A stretch of 64,000 bases of DNA. Origin: Victivallales bacterium (GTDB lineage: Bacteria; Verrucomicrobiota; Lentisphaeria; Oligosphaerales; Oligosphaeraceae). Under the pieces are notes generated by a model. The model made no database searches. It had not been told where the DNA came from and saw only the letters and a program-made list of their open reading frames with translations. The position numbers and the translations under genes are program-made. The stretch is taken from positions 1 through 64,000 of the forward strand of contig JAFXUD010000041.1 in assembly GCA_017535315.1 (NCBI GenBank), in the 5' to 3' direction. Each line of letters opens with the position of its first letter. The first letter of the stretch is position 1. Shown one piece after another: positions 26,707-35,139 of the stretch.

Positions 26707-26861
26707 TGGTGTGGCAATTTTGTCTTCTGGCTTTCCTGGATTGCCTTTTGGGGCTTGCCTTTCACCAGGGAGAGGATGTTCCTGAAAAAGAACAACACGG
26801 TGAAGAAAGTGGCGGCTATGACCTGAAGAAGCATGCTCCCTGTTCCAGCATCAATGTACAT
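26703..26861 (-). CDS. 52-aa single-pass membrane peptide (MYIDAGTG family)
   Basis: This small protein begins MYIDAGTGSMLLQVIAA and continues into one hydrophobic helix (about 10-30), then a short basic/polar tail. Small proteins starting MYIDPGTGS are recurrent in bacteria near polysaccharide-modification genes, and this fits that pattern. The frame is open upstream to 27074 through a tandem repeat, but homology begins at ATG 26861 and AAGGA lies just before it. Its stop overlaps the methyltransferase start by 4 bp. A role as membrane partner of the downstream enzymes is an inference. Confidence 0.7.
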   Translation of the reverse strand: MYIDAGTGSMLLQVIAATFFTVLFFFRNILSLVKGKPQKAIQESQKTKLPHQ

Positions 26862-26925
26862 GGCTTTTCCTTGATGAATCGTGGTATTCTGCGGAGAAAA
26901 CGCTTTGTTCTCCCAAAGGGGTCTT

Positions 26926-27006
26926 TCTTCTAGGCTTTCTAGATTATCTAGTTCATCTAGATTGTCTAGTTCATCTAGATTGTCTAGTTCATCTAGACTG
27001 TCTAGC
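26926..27006. repeat. 9-bp-phased TCTAG tandem array (nine units)
   Basis: Nine consecutive 9-mers, each ending in a CTAG step, fill 26926-27006. The regular part alternates TTGTCTAGT and TCATCTAGA, so it reads as an 18-bp repeat. It lies upstream of the 52-aa membrane-peptide gene, about 65 bp from its start, and could be in its 5' leader. CTAG is usually rare in bacterial genomes, which makes the density notable. Confidence 0.9.
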
Positions 27007-27112
27007 CAAAATCTATCCTTTTGGGGAACATTGTATAAAAAAACTTGTCTATGATTTATGCAAATTAAACGCAAAGAACAAATGTTTATTGTATCAAAGT
27101 TTTTTGAAAAAT

Positions 27113-27219
27113 GCTATGTTCCCTAAAAGGGGGTGTTTAGCGTAGGCCGCGAAGCGGCCAGCGCCCGCAAGGGCGCAACAAAAAACGTTGCCGTTACCTA
27201 CCCTCATGGGGAACATAGC
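27113..27219. repeat. inverted-repeat element enclosing two perfect hairpins
   Basis: Outer arms GCTATGTTCCC (27113-27123) and GGGAACATAGC (27209-27219) are perfect complements, with weaker pairing beyond. Inside are GGCCGC-GAA-GCGGCC (27145-27159) and GCGCCC-GCAA-GGGCGC (27161-27176), the latter with a GNRA-type loop. No ORF is present. It is consistent with a REP/MITE-like element between divergent genes. Confidence 0.75.
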
Positions 27220-27251
27220 GTTTGGAAAAAAAGAAAACATTGGTTTCTGAT

Positions 27252-27281
27252 TTGAAAAAGCTCTCAAAGCAAGCATAGTAT
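27252..27281 (+). promoter_or_regulatory. candidate promoter for the beta-helix gene
   Basis: TTGAAA (27252-27257), 18 bp and TAGTAT (27276-27281) lie about 55 bp upstream of ATG 27337, just outside the inverted-repeat element. The match is moderate and untested. Confidence 0.35.
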
Positions 27282-27336
27282 TTTAAAGGTTTCGCAATTT
27301 CTTCAAATGTAAACATAGGAGCCAGGAGGCTTGATA

Positions 27337-28425
27337 ATGGCGGCATTCGGTTTCAATGTATTGGATTTTGGCGCGAAGGGCGACGGTCTCACGGACGATA
27401 CCCAGGCGATTCAAAGCGCCATCGACTACTGCGCAAAACGCGGTGGCGGGCGCATCTGCTTCCCATACACACCGAGAGGCTACCGCATTGCCTCACCCGC
27501 ACACGAAAGCTACAATGGAAGGGCCTTAAGAGCGCAGTTGGTTGTGCCGCCTGGACCTCACAATATCTACCTTGAGGGCGAGATGCCGTGCCGTCTGCTG
27601 AACGCCTATATCGTCAGGCAGATGGACTGCAGCAAGCTCTTCAAGCCCACGCAGTTTGGGAATCTTCGCAACGACAACACCTTCCTCTTCTCCGATTGGC
27701 AGGCCCCTGAGGTGCATGACCCGAAGGAGCGTCCCTATGCCATCCTTGCCGCGCCCGAAGGTGATTCCTGCAAGGGCCATTTCAGTGTGGCAAACTTCTC
27801 CATCGCCAATTTGGAATTCCGCGTACATCTTGACCACGGGAAGATGTACCCGACGCAGAGCGCCGTCAACCTGCAGAACATCTCGCGCACCCACGTGGCG
27901 GATTCGCAGTTCTGTCTGGACGACAATGTCGGCGACTCCTTGCTTGGCAAGGAACTGCAGCCGAATCCCTGTCATACGGTGGGTCTGATGATGTCAGGCG
28001 ACCAGAACGACAACAACACGCTGCGCAGCGTTGCCGTGCAGGGCTTCCGCTATGGCTTTGTGCTGAGCGAGCATGTGATTGCAGACTATCTCTATATCCA
28101 CAACTGCGAGGAGGGTGTCACTTTCCATGACTCCTCGCACTTGACCGTCATCAACCACATCACCGCGCAGCACAACAGGCGCATTGTGACAACGACCACC
28201 ACGGAACTTTTCGGGCACGCCAAAGGGGTGTGCGCCGTGGAAATTGGCAGCATCAATTTCGAGTCGGGACGCGGACTTAAGCCCGCTGTCGATGCACTGG
28301 AGTACGGCGTCTATGACCCCGAGAACCGTCTGCGCGGCTATGCGAAGTGGTTCCAGCCATGGGGAGACCAGCAGTTCCCCATCTGTGGAGCCGCCAATTT
28401 CCACGTCACGCATTTCGGGGACTAG
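27337..28425 (+). CDS. right-handed beta-helix protein, pectate-lyase-3-like
   Basis: This 362-aa protein opens FNVLDFGAKGDGLTDDTQAI and continues with SAIDYCAKRGGGRICFP, the signature of the pectate-lyase-3/GH55-type N-terminal coil. That coil is followed by repeated beta-helix rungs with Asn/Asp-rich turns (for example SHLTVINHITAQHN). Members act on polygalacturonate or related glycans, or serve as non-enzymatic helices. No signal peptide is seen, so the protein may be cytoplasmic and act on imported oligosaccharides. ATG 27337 is preferred to the upstream TTG because AGGAGG lies 7 bp before it. A hairpin array follows the stop codon. Confidence 0.75.
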   Translation: MAAFGFNVLDFGAKGDGLTDDTQAIQSAIDYCAKRGGGRICFPYTPRGYRIASPAHESYNGRALRAQLVVPPGPHNIYLEGEMPCRLLNAYIVRQMDCSKLFKPTQFGNLRNDNTFLFSDWQAPEVHDPKERPYAILAAPEGDSCKGHFSVANFSIANLEFRVHLDHGKMYPTQSAVNLQNISRTHVADSQFCLDDNVGDSLLGKELQPNPCHTVGLMMSGDQNDNNTLRSVAVQGFRYGFVLSEHVIADYLYIHNCEEGVTFHDSSHLTVINHITAQHNRRIVTTTTTELFGHAKGVCAVEIGSINFESGRGLKPAVDALEYGVYDPENRLRGYAKWFQPWGDQQFPICGAANFHVTHFGD

Positions 28426-28435
28426 TAACTTAAAA

Positions 28436-28518
28436 GGGACAGGAGGAACGGGAGAGACGGGAGCGACAGCGAAATGGCATTAGGGACTTCATGATGTCGC
28501 TCCCGTCTCTCCCGTCCC
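28436..28518 (+). repeat. GGGACGGGA-type 9-mer array folded as a long hairpin
   Basis: Starting about 10 bp after the stop codon of the beta-helix gene, 9-mers GGGACAGGA, GGAACGGGA, GAGACGGGA and GCGACAGCG run 28436-28471. A complementary block occupies 28495-28518; 23 of 24 positions pair with 28445-28468 across a 26-bp loop. It could end transcription, although no T-tract follows. Confidence 0.85.
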
Positions 28519-28614
28519 ATTAGATGTTGTCGAAAAATGATATTCTTTGCAACAGTCTCCCTTCTCTAGACGATGTAATTGCCACAGGACGAGAAACAAC
28601 CAGGAGAATACAAC

Positions 28615-31600
28615 ATGGGTATTTTAGTTTTACTTCTTTGTCTCATAGCCACTGTAACAACTGGACAGAACATGATTATTCCAAGACCTCCCCGTCCTAT
28701 TCCGCCGCTTCCGCCAATTGTCATCAAGCTGCCAGTCATTGACAACATCCTGCCTGTGCAGGTGACGGATGTGGAGATTGAGGCGAATGTGGACGGCGTC
28801 CTCACCGAGACCAAGGTGTCGATGACGCTGCACAACCCCAACGGACGCGTTTTGGAGGGGGAATTGAACTTCCCGTTGCCCACGGGAGCGACGGTTGCGG
28901 GCTATGCGCTTGATGTGAATGGAAAGATGGTTGATGGCGTCATCGTGGAGAAGGAGAAGGCGCGTGCCGTCTTCGACGAGGTCGTGCGGCAGGGCGTTGA
29001 CCCAGGGCTGGCCGAGCAGGTCGGCGGCAACATGTTCCGCACGAAGGTCTATCCCATCAACGCAAATGGCGACAGGCGCGTGAGTGTGCGCTATGTTGGC
29101 ACCACGCTCTCCGTCAATGAGGGCGGGACACGCGCCTCCTACTATGTGCAGCCGCTGAACTTTCCTGACAAGCTCAGCAGTTTCAAACTCAAACTGAATG
29201 TGGCGGCGGCCATCCAACCCCCGAAGGTGGTGGCTGGTTCCCTCAGCAATCTGGAATTCCAGAAGTGGAAGACCGTCTATACTGCCAGCACGGAACTGAA
29301 GGATATCGCCTTGACGGAGGACCTCTATGTCGCCGTCATGACCAGGCCCGACGAATCCTTCTTGCACCAGAAGGCCAGCGACGGCGATGACTACTTCGCC
29401 TACAGCTACACGGTCGAGGCTGCCAGCCTGAAGAACAGCCTGCCTCGCTCGCAGGAGCCCGTGATTCTCTGGGACGCATCCATGTCCCGCGAAAAGTCCG
29501 ACCATGCCCCAGAACTGGCGTTCATCCAAGCTGCCTTCGGACAGGCGAAGAAGTTGACCCTCATCACCTTCCGCAACGCGCCCGAAGCTCCAGTCGTCTT
29601 TGCATCGGCGGCGGAATTGACCAAGGCGTTGGAAGTTGTCATCTACGACGGTGCGACCAACCTCGCAGCCGCTGTCGCCGCTATTCCTGAAAAGTCGGAG
29701 GCATACCTCTTCTCCGATGGCCTGGACAACTTTTCGATGGAGGCGGCTTCCGCCAAGGCCTCACGCTTCTGCGCTTTCACGTCGGACAAGCAGTTGAACG
29801 CCTCCTCCCTCAAGGCTCTGGTCGGCAATGGCTTGTTCATGGACTTGCGTAGCCTCTCGACGGAGGATGCCGTCAAACTATTGGATATCCCGCGTCCCTT
29901 CCTTGCCTCTGCCGCCTGCGATGGCGCGAAGCTGCCAGAGGTTGCTTGGCAATTTGATGACGACCGCCTCTCTGTGGCGGGCAAGCTCCCAGCTGGCGGC
30001 AAGAAGCTCGCCTTTGAGCTCTCCATCGCGGGCACGGCTGTGCGCCGTGAGGTAGCTGTTTCAGATGAAAACGGTCTGGAGGAAGGCACGCTGCTGCGCA
30101 CGAACTACGGCCAGCTCAAAATCGCGGAGCTCCTCGCCTCCGACGCACCTTCGCAGGAGGTCACGGCGGCTGGCAAGCTCTTTGGCCTTGTCACGCCAGG
30201 TACCTCGCTGTTGGTGCTGGACAATCTGTCGCAATACCTCCGCTACAACATTCGTCCGCCTGAATCCCTGCTTGAGATGCGCGCGCAGTACGATGCGCAG
30301 CATAAGGAGGAGAAGAACAGTCAGTGGGGCGAATCCTTCAGACTCCAGGAGAAGCCCATCGAAACCGTGCTGAATCTGTGGAAGAACCTGAAGGCATGGT
30401 ATGACAAGGAGTACCCGAAGGTGGCTAAAGTTAGCGGGCAGACCAGGGGCGAACCCGAGGCTGAGGGTGCGGCTGGCGGCAGGGGAGGCGTGTTTCGCAA
30501 TCTCTTCCGAAGATCCTCGCGTAATGAAGAAGCCCGAGGCGTGGCGGAGGATGGAATGGTTGCCGAAGAAGCACCAGCGATGGCGGTGGCAGGCGCACCA
30601 GCGCCAATGATGGCAGGCGCACCTGCGGCTGTGGCAAAGGCTGCTTCCGCTGAAGACGGTGGCTCTGGTGGCGTGAAGACAGTCTTGCAGGCGTGGAATC
30701 CCAAGACCCCGTACATCGATGCCTTGAAGGAGGCAGGCAAGAACGCCTACCAGGCTTATCTTGGACAACGCAAGGACTATGGCGCCTCCGCTGGTTTCTA
30801 TATGGACTGTGCTGACTTCTTCGAGAAGGCAGGCGACAGGAAAATCGCTCTTCGCGTTCTCTCCAATTTGGCGGAGATGGATTTGGAGAACAAGCAGGTG
30901 TTGCGCATTTTGGGCTACAAACTGCGCTTCTGGGGCGAGCTGGAGGCCTCTGTTGCCGTCTTCAAGGCGGTGCTGAAACTGGCTCCTGAGGAGCCCCAGT
31001 CCTACCGCGACCTGGCCCTCGTTCTGGACGACCTGGAACGTTTCCAGGAGGCCATCGATATGATGCTCAATGTGGTCAAATACAGGTTCGACGGTCGATT
31101 CCCTGAAATCGAGGTCATCGCTCTGACCGAAATCAACCGCATGATTCTTCGTGCCGAGCGCAAGGGTATCGCCATCAAGAACGTCGATAAGCAGTTCATC
31201 AAGCCTATCCAGACCGACATACGCGTCGTCATCAATTGGGACACCGACATGAGCGACATGGACTTGTGGGTGACCGACACCTTCGGCGAGAAGTGCTTCT
31301 ACAGCCACCGCTTTACCTCCACAGGCGGCAGGAACTCCTGTGACTTCACGCAAGGGTATGGTCCCGAGGAGTTCATGATCCGCAACGCCGTCAAGGGCAA
31401 GTATCACGTCCAGACCGACTACTACGGGACAAGCACCCAGAAGGTGCTCGGCGCCGTTACCCTCTATGCTGAGGTTTATACGAACTATGGGCGCACAGAT
31501 GAGAGCAGGCAGTTCCTCGCCTATCGTCTGGATTCGCGCAAGCAGGTCATTGATGTTGCCTTCATCGACCACGACGGTGTCAGCAAGCCTGGGCAGTACG

Positions 31601-31773
31601 ACAAACCCTTCCAGTACCAGGTGAAGAAGGGCGACACGTTGACCTCCATCGCAAAACATTTCTACGGCGATGAGGGCTATGTGGACGACATCGTCGCCGC
31701 CAATCCAGGCATGAAGAAGGACGGCATCCTGAAAATCGGCGCCATCATCACGCTGCCTGCTACAAGGAAGTGA
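28615..31773 (+). CDS. secreted VIT/VWA-like protein with TPR, DUF2135 and LysM domains
   Basis: This 1052-aa protein has an N-terminal signal peptide (LVLLLCLIATVTTG) and a Pro-rich linker. A VIT domain spans about 45-175 (ELNFPLPTGATVAGYALDVN). A VWA-like region follows with a MIDAS motif D287-A-S289-M-S291. After an Ala/Gly/Pro-rich low-complexity linker (about 625-700), TPR-like helices run to about 860. A DUF2135/YfaP-like domain (TDMSDMDLWVTD) precedes a C-terminal LysM (YQVKKGDTLTSIAKHFYG). The LysM would anchor it to peptidoglycan in the periplasm. ATG 28615 with AGGAG upstream is chosen over 28579. Its function is unknown; metal-dependent adhesion is an inference. Confidence 0.8.
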   Translation: MGILVLLLCLIATVTTGQNMIIPRPPRPIPPLPPIVIKLPVIDNILPVQVTDVEIEANVDGVLTETKVSMTLHNPNGRVLEGELNFPLPTGATVAGYALDVNGKMVDGVIVEKEKARAVFDEVVRQGVDPGLAEQVGGNMFRTKVYPINANGDRRVSVRYVGTTLSVNEGGTRASYYVQPLNFPDKLSSFKLKLNVAAAIQPPKVVAGSLSNLEFQKWKTVYTASTELKDIALTEDLYVAVMTRPDESFLHQKASDGDDYFAYSYTVEAASLKNSLPRSQEPVILWDASMSREKSDHAPELAFIQAAFGQAKKLTLITFRNAPEAPVVFASAAELTKALEVVIYDGATNLAAAVAAIPEKSEAYLFSDGLDNFSMEAASAKASRFCAFTSDKQLNASSLKALVGNGLFMDLRSLSTEDAVKLLDIPRPFLASAACDGAKLPEVAWQFDDDRLSVAGKLPAGGKKLAFELSIAGTAVRREVAVSDENGLEEGTLLRTNYGQLKIAELLASDAPSQEVTAAGKLFGLVTPGTSLLVLDNLSQYLRYNIRPPESLLEMRAQYDAQHKEEKNSQWGESFRLQEKPIETVLNLWKNLKAWYDKEYPKVAKVSGQTRGEPEAEGAAGGRGGVFRNLFRRSSRNEEARGVAEDGMVAEEAPAMAVAGAPAPMMAGAPAAVAKAASAEDGGSGGVKTVLQAWNPKTPYIDALKEAGKNAYQAYLGQRKDYGASAGFYMDCADFFEKAGDRKIALRVLSNLAEMDLENKQVLRILGYKLRFWGELEASVAVFKAVLKLAPEEPQSYRDLALVLDDLERFQEAIDMMLNVVKYRFDGRFPEIEVIALTEINRMILRAERKGIAIKNVDKQFIKPIQTDIRVVINWDTDMSDMDLWVTDTFGEKCFYSHRFTSTGGRNSCDFTQGYGPEEFMIRNAVKGKYHVQTDYYGTSTQKVLGAVTLYAEVYTNYGRTDESRQFLAYRLDSRKQVIDVAFIDHDGVSKPGQYDKPFQYQVKKGDTLTSIAKHFYGDEGYVDDIVAANPGMKKDGILKIGAIITLPATRK

Positions 31774-31810
31774 ATTGCTAATTACTAATTGCTAATTACT
31801 AATTGCTAAT
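31774..31810 (+). repeat. heptamer tandem repeat TAATTGC/TAATTAC
   Basis: About five 7-bp units alternate TAATTGC and TAATTAC directly after the stop codon of the VIT gene. They run into the ATG of marC, whose first bases (TAATGGG) are a variant of the unit. The complete intergenic space is therefore this array. It resembles the short heptamer repeats described in cyanobacteria. Confidence 0.85.
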
Positions 31811-32441
31811 GGGCATTTCTTTTCCAACGCTTTTGGCGAACACGCTCTACTTGCTGGCTGTGCTGAATCCAGTCAGCAAGGTGCTTTTCCTCTCCGCCTA
31901 TGAACCGCCTTTGAGGCAGCGAGAGATAACGCAGCTCTCCTGGCGTGCCTCGCTGGCGGCGTTCCTGATTCTGCTGCTGGTTTCGGCGGCAGGGGAGTTG
32001 ATTCTCGGGAGGGTGTTTCACATCAGCATCTATTCGCTGCGTGTGACGGGCGGTCTCATTCTTTTCGCCATCGGCTGGATTGCCATCCGCGAGGGACGTT
32101 TTTCTGACCGCAAGATGCATCAGAACTTCCTGCCTGAAAACCTGACGGAAATCTCGCTGGTTCCTCTGGCCGCCCCCTTGATTGCGGGGCCTGGGACCAT
32201 CACCGTCTGCATATCTGGCACCGCCGAGCATGGCTTCATCGCTACCGCGCTTGCCTTGGCCTTGGCGCTGAGCGTCAACTTCATATTGATGCTTTTCTCC
32301 TCTCCCATTAACCGTGTCCTGAGCCGTCTTCACCTGCGGGGCCCGCTTATCCGCCTGACGGGATTGGTCATCGCCGCAACAGCCATGCAAATGGTGCTCG
32401 ACGGTCTGCGCCAGGCATGGCCCGTGCTGGGAGAGCCGTGA
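31809..32441 (+). CDS. MarC-family integral membrane protein
   Basis: This 210-aa protein has six predicted membrane helices and the MarC family features: NTLYLLAVLNPVSKVLFLSAY near the N-terminus and TGGLILFAIGWIAIREG, followed by VPLAAPLIAGPGTITVCI. Function of the family is not firmly established; members have been called UPF0056 or NAAT transporters and were once linked to multiple antibiotic resistance. An upstream TTG at 31803 is in frame, but ATG 31809 is more likely. It has no visible Shine-Dalgarno because a heptamer repeat fills the 35 bp from the previous stop, so it may depend on reinitiation. Confidence 0.85.
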   Translation: MGISFPTLLANTLYLLAVLNPVSKVLFLSAYEPPLRQREITQLSWRASLAAFLILLLVSAAGELILGRVFHISIYSLRVTGGLILFAIGWIAIREGRFSDRKMHQNFLPENLTEISLVPLAAPLIAGPGTITVCISGTAEHGFIATALALALALSVNFILMLFSSPINRVLSRLHLRGPLIRLTGLVIAATAMQMVLDGLRQAWPVLGEP

Positions 32442-32492
32442 AGTAAACTGTTTTTTTTACATAATAAGCTTTTTTAACAAAGGAACACAACC

Positions 32493-33692
32493 ATGATTGA
32501 AATCACGAGCCATCGTCAAGGGGCGATTCTGAACCACAACCACGGTGTCGAGACCGCAAACAGCCTGAAAATCACGCTTGAAGGCATCTCAGAGACGGGG
32601 CTGCCCGTCAAAATCAACGGCAAGCCTGCCGAGATGGAGGGGCGAAACTTCTCTGCGGAAATTGAGCTGACGAAGAAGTACAATGAGGTGACGGCCTCGG
32701 TGCTGACCCCGTATGGCATCTATTCGCAGTCACTGACCCTTGTGTGGGACAAAGCCTCCTACCGCCGTTATTCAAGCTATATCGACGACCATAGCTTCCT
32801 CTTCACAGAGCTCACGCGTCAGCGTCCGAAGCACGCCTTCGACCACTTCTACCTGGCGGGACTCAAGAAAATCCATGATGAAACAGGCTATGAAGTCACG
32901 CTTAACTGCTTCTTCCGCAACGACCACGACAAGGACGGCTATACGCTTGACCAGATGCCTGACATCTGGAAATCCGAGTTCGAGGCAAACTCCGACTGGC
33001 TGAAATTCTCCTTCCACTCCTACAGCGAATTTCCCGACCGCCCCTATCTGGAGGCCTCTGCCGAGGAGTTCGGGCGCGACTACGACTTGGTGAAGAACGA
33101 AATCATCCGTTTCGCGGGTGAAAACGCCTTCATTCCGCCAGTGGTCATCCACTGGGGCAACATCCATCCATCCGTGGCGGCGGAGGTCATCCGTCGTGGC
33201 ACCCGCTGCTACTCGGCGGCGTTCCGCGCGCGCGTCATGGGTGGTCCCAGCCTGAGCGACCGCATGAAGGGTGGAGATATGAGCAAAGTGCAGTCACGCT
33301 CTCTTTCGGGCGTTGACATGGCCTCGCCTACAGAGGGGCTCAAGGTGCACTACGAGCATCCCGAAGAGTCTGACTATGTTAGGAATACCCACAGGCCCTA
33401 CTACGACCCGTCATTGGGTGTCATCTTCTTCCGCGGGGTTCTCTGCGGCAATCTAACCCCCATCACGGAGGTACCCAAGAAGATGGAACACGCCTTTAAT
33501 GCGTGCAAGAAGTATGGTGTCGAGGCCTTTGACTTCGGGAGCCACGAGCAATACACCTTTCCGAGCTACCCGAACTATATCCCCGACCACCTGGACCGCA
33601 TCGCGCTGGCCGCGCGGCTCTTCACGGAAAACGGCTTCAAGCCCTGCTTTTTCAACCATGGGCTTCTTGGAAACACCGCCTGGGGGGACTAA
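32493..33692 (+). CDS. polysaccharide-deacetylase-like protein of unknown specificity
   Basis: This 399-aa protein has an N-terminal beta-rich domain (about 1-90) and a catalytic-looking alpha/beta domain. FRNDHDKDGY, FSFHSYSEFPDRPY and VIHWGNIHPSVAAE place acidic and histidine residues where carbohydrate esterase 4/NodB-like barrels have metal ligands, but the classic TFDD motif is not evident. No signal peptide is seen. It starts 51 bp after marC and stops 9 bp before nagA, so it probably acts with the amino-sugar deacetylase. I would call the fold tentative and the substrate unknown. Confidence 0.5.
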   Translation: MIEITSHRQGAILNHNHGVETANSLKITLEGISETGLPVKINGKPAEMEGRNFSAEIELTKKYNEVTASVLTPYGIYSQSLTLVWDKASYRRYSSYIDDHSFLFTELTRQRPKHAFDHFYLAGLKKIHDETGYEVTLNCFFRNDHDKDGYTLDQMPDIWKSEFEANSDWLKFSFHSYSEFPDRPYLEASAEEFGRDYDLVKNEIIRFAGENAFIPPVVIHWGNIHPSVAAEVIRRGTRCYSAAFRARVMGGPSLSDRMKGGDMSKVQSRSLSGVDMASPTEGLKVHYEHPEESDYVRNTHRPYYDPSLGVIFFRGVLCGNLTPITEVPKKMEHAFNACKKYGVEAFDFGSHEQYTFPSYPNYIPDHLDRIALAARLFTENGFKPCFFNHGLLGNTAWGD

Positions 33693-33701
33693 GCGTCAAT
33701 T

Positions 33702-34844
33702 ATGCAAAAACTCACTGGAAACATCGTCACCACGGAGGCGACTTTCTACGGATGCCTGACGTGGAACGACGAGGGCATCATCACTGCGGTCGAGCGTTTG
33801 GGAGAATTCCTACCAGGTGCCGACTGGATTCTCGCGGGCTTCATCGACCTCCATCTTCATGGTCTCGGTCCGTACAGCGCGGAGACCGAGGAGGGGATGC
33901 GTGGCATGGCGGCCTTTGCGCCGACCGTCGGCACGACGATACTCTGCCCGACCCTTTCCTGCGCCCCAGAAGAGATGATGCTTGACCAGTTGCGCATCAT
34001 TGCGCGGCTGGTGAAGCAGGGCACGCCTGGCGCGCGCATTGCGGGCACGCATTCCGAAGGTCCATGGCTGAACCCCATCTATAAGGGCGGCATGATTCAC
34101 GAGTATATCCGCACGGCGACCTTGCGGGAGGCGCAGGCCTTTCTGGAGGCGGCGGATGGCACGCTCAAACTGCTGACCCTTGCACCCGAGATGCCTGGTG
34201 CGCTGGAGGTCGTCCGCTTTCTGGTTTCGCAAGGCGTAGCGGTTTCCGCAGGGCATACAGGGTTGCCGACGTGGTTCTACGAGGAGGCCATCCAGGCGGG
34301 TGTCTCACAGTTCTGCCATCTTTTTGACGCGTATGCATGCCCTGTCTCCCACGAGGGGGTGCGTCAGCCTGCCTTAACGGATCTGGCCATCATCGACGAC
34401 CGCGTCATGAAGGAGCTCATCGTCGATGGGATGCACGTACCGCCAGAACTGGTGCAACTGGTGCGGCGTGGCGCAGACGCAGACCACATCGTCGCCATTA
34501 CGGACGCTATGCAGGGCGCTGGCCTGAAAGAGGGGCATTTCGTCGATTACGGGGTGCCCTACACCATCCGCGAGGGCGAGCTGGCGCGTCGGGATTCCGA
34601 CGGCGCCATCATTGGCTCCTCCCTCTCCATGAACCTCGCCTTCCGCAACTTGACGCAGCGCTTCGGCTTCACCCCTTCCGAGGCGACGAAGCTCCTCTCC
34701 GCCAACCAGGCGAAAATCCTTGGCTTTGCAGAAAAGACAGGTCGCCTGGCAGTCGGACTTTGGGCCGACATTGCCGTGCTTGCCAACGACAGCAAAACCG
34801 TCAAGGCCTGTTTTGTCAAAGGCAAGGGGACGGTGTCTTGCTAA
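33702..34844 (+). CDS. nagA: N-acetylglucosamine-6-phosphate deacetylase-like amidohydrolase
   Basis: This 380-aa protein matches NagA along its length: AGFIDLHLHGLGPYSAE, the metal-binding Glu in GTHSEGPWLNP, GVAVSAGHTGLP, CHLFDAYACPVSHEG, VDGMHVPPEL and the catalytic Asp of VAITDAMQGAG. NagA removes acetate from GlcNAc-6-P in amino-sugar catabolism. Compared with canonical NagA the HLFNAM motif reads HLFDAY and the first motif HLH replaces a more usual QVNG form. A relative acting on another N-acetylated sugar is therefore possible. It directly follows the deacetylase-like gene. Confidence 0.82.
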   Translation: MQKLTGNIVTTEATFYGCLTWNDEGIITAVERLGEFLPGADWILAGFIDLHLHGLGPYSAETEEGMRGMAAFAPTVGTTILCPTLSCAPEEMMLDQLRIIARLVKQGTPGARIAGTHSEGPWLNPIYKGGMIHEYIRTATLREAQAFLEAADGTLKLLTLAPEMPGALEVVRFLVSQGVAVSAGHTGLPTWFYEEAIQAGVSQFCHLFDAYACPVSHEGVRQPALTDLAIIDDRVMKELIVDGMHVPPELVQLVRRGADADHIVAITDAMQGAGLKEGHFVDYGVPYTIREGELARRDSDGAIIGSSLSMNLAFRNLTQRFGFTPSEATKLLSANQAKILGFAEKTGRLAVGLWADIAVLANDSKTVKACFVKGKGTVSC

Positions 34845-34862
34845 GCTTTAACAAATTTTGAA

Positions 34863-35139
34863 GGGACAGGAGGGACGGGAGAGACGGGAGGGACGAGGAG
34901 GGCACAGGAAAGAGCTTGCCTGGAGCGGGAGTGATATGGCACACGCCCTCCTCGTCGCTCAAGTCCCTCCCGTCGCTCCTGTCCCTTGAAAATCTGTTTC
35001 CCTCACTCAGGCCAGCTTCCCCCCCTGTGCCCTCCTCGTCGCTCCTGTCCCTCCCGTCTCTCAAGTCCCTTCAAGGCCAGCTTCCCCCCCCTGTGCCCTC
35101 CTCGTCGCTCAAGTCCCTCCCGTCTCTCAAGTCCCTTTA
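34863..35139 (+). repeat. GGGACGGGA-type 9-mer array with inverted and duplicated blocks
   Basis: After the nagA stop, 9-mers GGGACAGGA, GGGACGGGA, GAGACGGGA and GGGACGAGG run from 34863. The complementary form (TCCCTCCCGTC...) follows from about 34948. A 65-bp unit starting GGCCAGCTTCC then appears twice in direct orientation (35010-35074 and 35075-35139). No gene is recognised in 34845-35249; apparent ORFs here are Ser/Leu/Pro repeats caused by the array. Confidence 0.9.

Noticed and set aside
27331-27336. TTG start for the beta-helix gene
   Set aside because: AGGAGG is ideally spaced from ATG 27337 and too close to TTG 27331.
30061-31659. 532-codon open frame on the minus strand
   Set aside because: It is antisense to the VIT/TPR/LysM gene, whose domains are clear; the frame is open because of the GC-rich codon use of the real gene.
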